The notes under the pieces were generated by a model. It saw only the letters and a list, made by a program, of their open reading frames with translations. It was not told the origin of the DNA and searched no databases. Shown here piece by piece: positions 60,853-64,000 of a stretch of 64,000 bases of DNA. Numbering within the stretch: the stretch's first letter is position 1; each line of letters opens with the position of its first letter. The position numbers and the translations under genes are program-made. Source of the stretch: JBBSUQ01 sp964389755 (GTDB taxonomy: Bacteria > Bacteroidota > Bacteroidia > Flavobacteriales_D > Crocinitomicaceae); contig CAYMEW010000018.1 of the NCBI GenBank assembly GCA_964389755.1, forward strand, positions 1-64,000, written 5' to 3'.

Positions 60853-63297
60853 ATGGGTAAACAGAAAACTTCCGAAGATACTTTAGAACTGGATTTTGCG
60901 ACCTTTAAGGAAACAGTGATCGAGGATTTCAGGCTGGCCTGTATTTCACGTGAAGCCTCCCTGCTTGGCCGTCGTGAAGTACTTTCCGGAAAAGCCAAGT
61001 TCGGGATTTTCGGCGACGGAAAAGAGCTCGCCCAGATCGCGCTTGCCAAACAGTTCCGAAACGGCGATTTCCGTTCGGGATATTACCGCGATCAAACTCT
61101 GATGATGGCGATCGGGCAGTTGAATGTGCAGCAGTATTTCGCCGCACTTTACGCTCATACGAGTGTGGAACACGAACCGCAGTCGGCCGGGCGCCAGATG
61201 GGCGGACATTTTGCCACGCGCAGCCTCGATGAGAACGGTAACTGGAAAAACCTGATGGATCAGAAGAACAGTTCTGCAGATATTTCGCCGACTGCCGGAC
61301 AAATGCCACGCCTGCTCGGGCTCGCCCAGGCATCCAAGGTGTACCGCAATAACCCGGAACTGGCGGAACTCGAAGCGTTCAAAAAGTTTACAAACGGCGG
61401 AAATGAAGTGGCATTCGGAACGATTGGAGACGCCTCCACGAGCGAAGGACCTTTCTGGGAGACTATCAACGCTGCCGGCGTGCTGCAGGTACCGATGGTA
61501 ATGTCGGTTTGGGATGACGGCTACGGAATTTCCGTTCCGCGGGAGTACCAGACTACCAAAGGAAGTATTTCGGAAGCTCTGGCAGGCATGCAGCGCACCG
61601 AAACGCAAAAAGGCTACGAAATTTTCACGACCAAAGGCTGGGATTACGCCCACCTTTGTGAAACATACGAAAAAGCGGTACGCGTGTCCCGCGAGGAGCA
61701 CGTCCCCGTACTGGTGCACGTCCAGGAGGTTAATCAGCCGCAAGGCCACTCTACTTCCGGATCACATGAGCGCTATAAAACGGAAGAACGCCTGAAATGG
61801 GAAAGTGAATTCGATTGTATTGAGAAGTTCCGGGAATGGATCCTGAACTTCGATGCAGACGGGCTCAAACTCGCAACGGAAGAAGAACTGGATGCCATCC
61901 GCAAGGAAGCCAAAGACCAGGTACGCAGCGAGAAATCGGCTGCCTGGAAGGCATTCACGGATGAAATAAAACAGGACCTGGCCGAAGCCATCGCGATGCT
62001 TGAAGAAGTGGCTGCACAAAGTGCGGACAGCGTCTTCATCAAAAAAGAGATCGAGGCATTGCAAAAAGCCATGGATCCGATTCGAAAAGATATTTTAGCC
62101 AGTGTACGGAAAGTACTTCGCATGGTACGCCAAGAAACGATTCCTGCCAAAGCACAGTTGGCCGCCTGGATCAAAACAAATATCCGGGACAATGGTAACC
62201 GATATGGAAGTCACCTGTATTCTCAATCCGAACAGGCGGCACTGAACATTACACCGGTCGAACCGACTTACGATGCGGAACCGCCACTCGAGGATGGTCG
62301 CATAATTCTGCGTGAAACCTACCGCAAGATCTTTGAAAATCACCCCGAAGCACTTATTTTCGGAGAAGATGCCGGGAAGATCGGAGGTGTGAACCAAACG
62401 CTGGAAGGCTTGCAGGATGTTTTCGGAAGCGAACGCATTTCAGATACCGGGATCCGCGAATGTACGATCATCGGGCAGGGAATCGGTATGGCGATGCGCG
62501 GACTTCGCCCCATTGCTGAGATCCAGTATCTCGATTATTTGCTCTACGCGATCCAGGTGCTCTCAGACGACCTTGCAACAGTTCAGTACAGAACACGCGG
62601 CGGACAAAAAGCACCGCTCATCATTTCTACTCGCGGACACCGACTCGAAGGGATCTGGCACAGCGGAAGCCCGATGGGAATGATCGTCAATGCACTGCGT
62701 GGTATGCACATCTGCGTTCCGCGAAATATGACCCGCGCCGCCGGATTTTACAATACGCTGATGGAAGCCGATGAACCGGCGTTGGTTGTGGAACCGCTCA
62801 ACGGTTACCGCACCAAGGAACCGATGCCGAATAACATCGGTGAGTTCCGGACTCCGCTCGGCGTTCCCGAAATCGTGAAAGAAGGAAGTGATCTTACAAT
62901 CGTTTCGTACGGTTCTACCTTTAATTTGTGCGAACTCGCAGCAAAACAATTACTGGAAATGGGAATCGATGTGGAACTGGTAGACGTTCAAACGCTACTC
63001 CCCTTCGACATTGATCATCTCATCTGCGAATCCGTTAAGAAAACAAACAGATTGCTGATCGTCGACGAAGATGTAAGCAGCGGTGCAACCGGTTTTATGC
63101 TTGATAAGATCCTGAACGAACAGAAAGCGTACTTCCACCTGGATGCGGCGCCGGAAACGCTCAGCGCGAAAGATCATCGCCCGCCTTACGGCACGGACGG
63201 AGATTATTTTTCAAAACCGAACATCGAAGATATCGTTGAAAAGGTATACGCGATCATGCACGAAAGCGACCCGCAGCAGTTTCCGTCACTCTATTAA
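60853..63297 (+). CDS. Fused E1 alpha-beta 2-oxoacid dehydrogenase
   Basis: 814 residues. E1-alpha (about 1-330) and E1-beta (about 475-814) of a branched-chain or 2-oxoisovalerate-type dehydrogenase in one polypeptide, an arrangement typical of some Bacteroidota. E1-alpha: FRSGYYRDQTLMMAIGQL, GDASTSEGPFWETINAAGVL and DDGYGISVPREYQTTKG, with a thiamine-binding GD...DDGYG region that differs from the usual GDG...NN. E1-beta: EALIFGEDAGKIGGVNQTLE, FGSERISDTGIRECTIIGQG, GGQKAPLIIS and QTLLPFDIDHLICESVKKTN. The linker (about 340-470) is charged and helical. Start at ATG 60853, 21 bp after its promoter. Confidence 0.93.
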   Translation: MGKQKTSEDTLELDFATFKETVIEDFRLACISREASLLGRREVLSGKAKFGIFGDGKELAQIALAKQFRNGDFRSGYYRDQTLMMAIGQLNVQQYFAALYAHTSVEHEPQSAGRQMGGHFATRSLDENGNWKNLMDQKNSSADISPTAGQMPRLLGLAQASKVYRNNPELAELEAFKKFTNGGNEVAFGTIGDASTSEGPFWETINAAGVLQVPMVMSVWDDGYGISVPREYQTTKGSISEALAGMQRTETQKGYEIFTTKGWDYAHLCETYEKAVRVSREEHVPVLVHVQEVNQPQGHSTSGSHERYKTEERLKWESEFDCIEKFREWILNFDADGLKLATEEELDAIRKEAKDQVRSEKSAAWKAFTDEIKQDLAEAIAMLEEVAAQSADSVFIKKEIEALQKAMDPIRKDILASVRKVLRMVRQETIPAKAQLAAWIKTNIRDNGNRYGSHLYSQSEQAALNITPVEPTYDAEPPLEDGRIILRETYRKIFENHPEALIFGEDAGKIGGVNQTLEGLQDVFGSERISDTGIRECTIIGQGIGMAMRGLRPIAEIQYLDYLLYAIQVLSDDLATVQYRTRGGQKAPLIISTRGHRLEGIWHSGSPMGMIVNALRGMHICVPRNMTRAAGFYNTLMEADEPALVVEPLNGYRTKEPMPNNIGEFRTPLGVPEIVKEGSDLTIVSYGSTFNLCELAAKQLLEMGIDVELVDVQTLLPFDIDHLICESVKKTNRLLIVDEDVSSGATGFMLDKILNEQKAYFHLDAAPETLSAKDHRPPYGTDGDYFSKPNIEDIVEKVYAIMHESDPQQFPSLY

Positions 63298-63311
63298 CCG
63301 GATAGTATGAA

Positions 63312-63701
63312 GTGAAGCCGCTGTTAATTTCCATACTGTTCTGTCTGACGATCCTGTCACGCCTGCTCTTTGAGCTCGGATGGGAAATTTATTTTGTCGT
63401 AAACCAGGACCGTATCGCAGCGGAAAAATGTGTCAATCGTGAAAAGCCGGCTTTGAAGTGCAATGGGAAGTGCTACCTGGCCAGGCAACTTGCGCTCGAA
63501 CAGAAGACCAAACCGGAGCCGGAGAAAGTTCCCGCGAATCCCTTTCACCTGAAAACGGACATCGCCTGCCTGAGTTTTCGCGTGCATCCGGTCATGAAAG
63601 ATATTGATACAGCCTCTGAAAGTCCGGCTCACAAACTTCTCGTTTGCAAAGAGCATGTATCGGACGAACGCTATTTTCATCCCCCGCAATACGCATTGTA
63701 A
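63312..63701 (+). CDS. Exported protein with CNGKCYL motif
   Basis: 129 residues. Start GTG at 63312. A hydrophobic N-terminus (KPLLISILFCLTILSRLLFE) serves as signal anchor, followed by a short extracytoplasmic part with ALKCNGKCYLARQLALEQKT, a CxxxC pair I recognise from uncharacterised Bacteroidota proteins found next to metal or outer-membrane transporter genes. An extra cysteine lies before it (AEKCVNREKP) and one in the tail (LLVCKEHV). Next gene, 30 bp on, is also cysteine-rich at its mature N-terminus, so the two likely work together, possibly in metal handling. Confidence 0.7.
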   Translation: MKPLLISILFCLTILSRLLFELGWEIYFVVNQDRIAAEKCVNREKPALKCNGKCYLARQLALEQKTKPEPEKVPANPFHLKTDIACLSFRVHPVMKDIDTASESPAHKLLVCKEHVSDERYFHPPQYAL

Positions 63702-63730
63702 CTGAATTATTTATTAAAAAACTCAAAACA

Positions 63731-64000
63731 ATGCGATATTTAATTAGTTCCGTCCTGCTTTTGTCAGTGATCGGAAAAGCGTTTGCCTGCGATATTTGCG
63801 GCTGCGCATCAAATCCCGTTAGTATGGGAATTCTTCCTCAGAACGGGTATCATTTTGTCGGGCTTCGTTACGGACTCCGTACTTTTTCGAGTGAACATCC
63901 CCCGAGTTTCGGAATGGCCGTTCCTGGTTCGTCTGAAAGTTTCCAAACCGCGGAACTGATGTTTCGTTACCAGTTTAGCAAACGGCTGCGCGTCATGGCC
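63731..64000 (+). CDS. Outer-membrane transporter-like protein, cut by window edge
   Basis: Partial: 90 codons, no stop before the window end. Start ATG at 63731. Signal peptide (MRYLISSVLLLSVIGKAFA) followed by the mature N-terminus CDICGCASNPVSMGILPQNG, a motif I recognise from a Bacteroidota family of barrel-type transporter-like proteins, then YHFVGLRYGLRTFSS and MFRYQFSKRLRV, which look like the first barrel strands. The CDICGC cysteines probably bind a metal or form a disulphide. 29 bp after the CNGKCYL gene. Confidence 0.75.
   Translation, partial: MRYLISSVLLLSVIGKAFACDICGCASNPVSMGILPQNGYHFVGLRYGLRTFSSEHPPSFGMAVPGSSESFQTAELMFRYQFSKRLRVMA

Overview
The window is from the main chromosome of a member of the Bacteroidota, most likely of order Flavobacteriales. 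The evidence is convergent: type IX secretion (T9SS) sorting domains of both kinds (gliding-type at 26930-29419; type A at 32702-33565 and 58309-60636), a fused SecDF, a one-chain E1 alpha/beta 2-oxoacid dehydrogenase, a TonB-dependent receptor, a GH92 mannosidase, and at least a dozen copies of the Bacteroidota -7 promoter element TAnnTTTG just upstream of genes. Family-level placement (Crocinitomicaceae/Cryomorphaceae-like) is a guess. I saw no rRNA, tRNA, CRISPR array, transposase, integrase or phage gene.

Layout, left to right. 1-8.5 kb: DUF1003 membrane protein, acetyl-CoA synthetase (acs), a 1-kb composite minisatellite, a secreted GH92 alpha-mannosidase, a MarR regulator with a palindromic operator, and an FAD oxidoreductase. 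8.5-13.5 kb: PQQ-type sugar dehydrogenase lipoprotein, TonB receptor and two unknown exported proteins. 13.5-16.8 kb: the translation cluster thrS-infC-rpmI-rplT ending in a strong terminator. 17-24 kb: a five-gene run joining a flavoprotein and a polytopic Fe-S membrane protein to three membrane-linked glycosyltransferases. 24-29.4 kb: an isolated small-protein unit between two hairpins, a lipoprotein, yidD, a lytic transglycosylase, and a large adhesin with a perfect 255-bp internal duplication. 29.5-35.8 kb: msrB, unknown envelope proteins and a four-gene operon of haem proteins around a beta-barrel. 36-46.5 kb: ybaB, 5-formyl-THF cyclo-ligase, a small membrane protein, DUF547 lipoprotein, exonuclease III, a PP2C-type phosphatase, nnr, hutH and hisS. 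46.5-49.6 kb: two SPW-family membrane paralogues and an L,D-transpeptidase. 49.8-58.3 kb: secDF, then glycosyltransferases and a heptose-phosphatase-like HAD protein, probably for envelope glycans. 58.3-64 kb: a T9SS-exported beta-propeller-like protein, the fused E1 dehydrogenase, and two cysteine-bearing envelope proteins, the last cut by the window edge.

The two most system-like loci are the cytochrome/beta-barrel operon (32702-35846), which has the parts expected of an electron path across the outer membrane, and the redox-plus-glycosyltransferase run (16968-23992), whose gene set suggests a membrane redox step tied to lipid-linked sugar chemistry. The most striking non-coding structure is the 3121-4135 minisatellite between two divergent genes. 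Convergent genes are packed very tightly: five pairs have stop codons that overlap, abut or lie within 6 bp.
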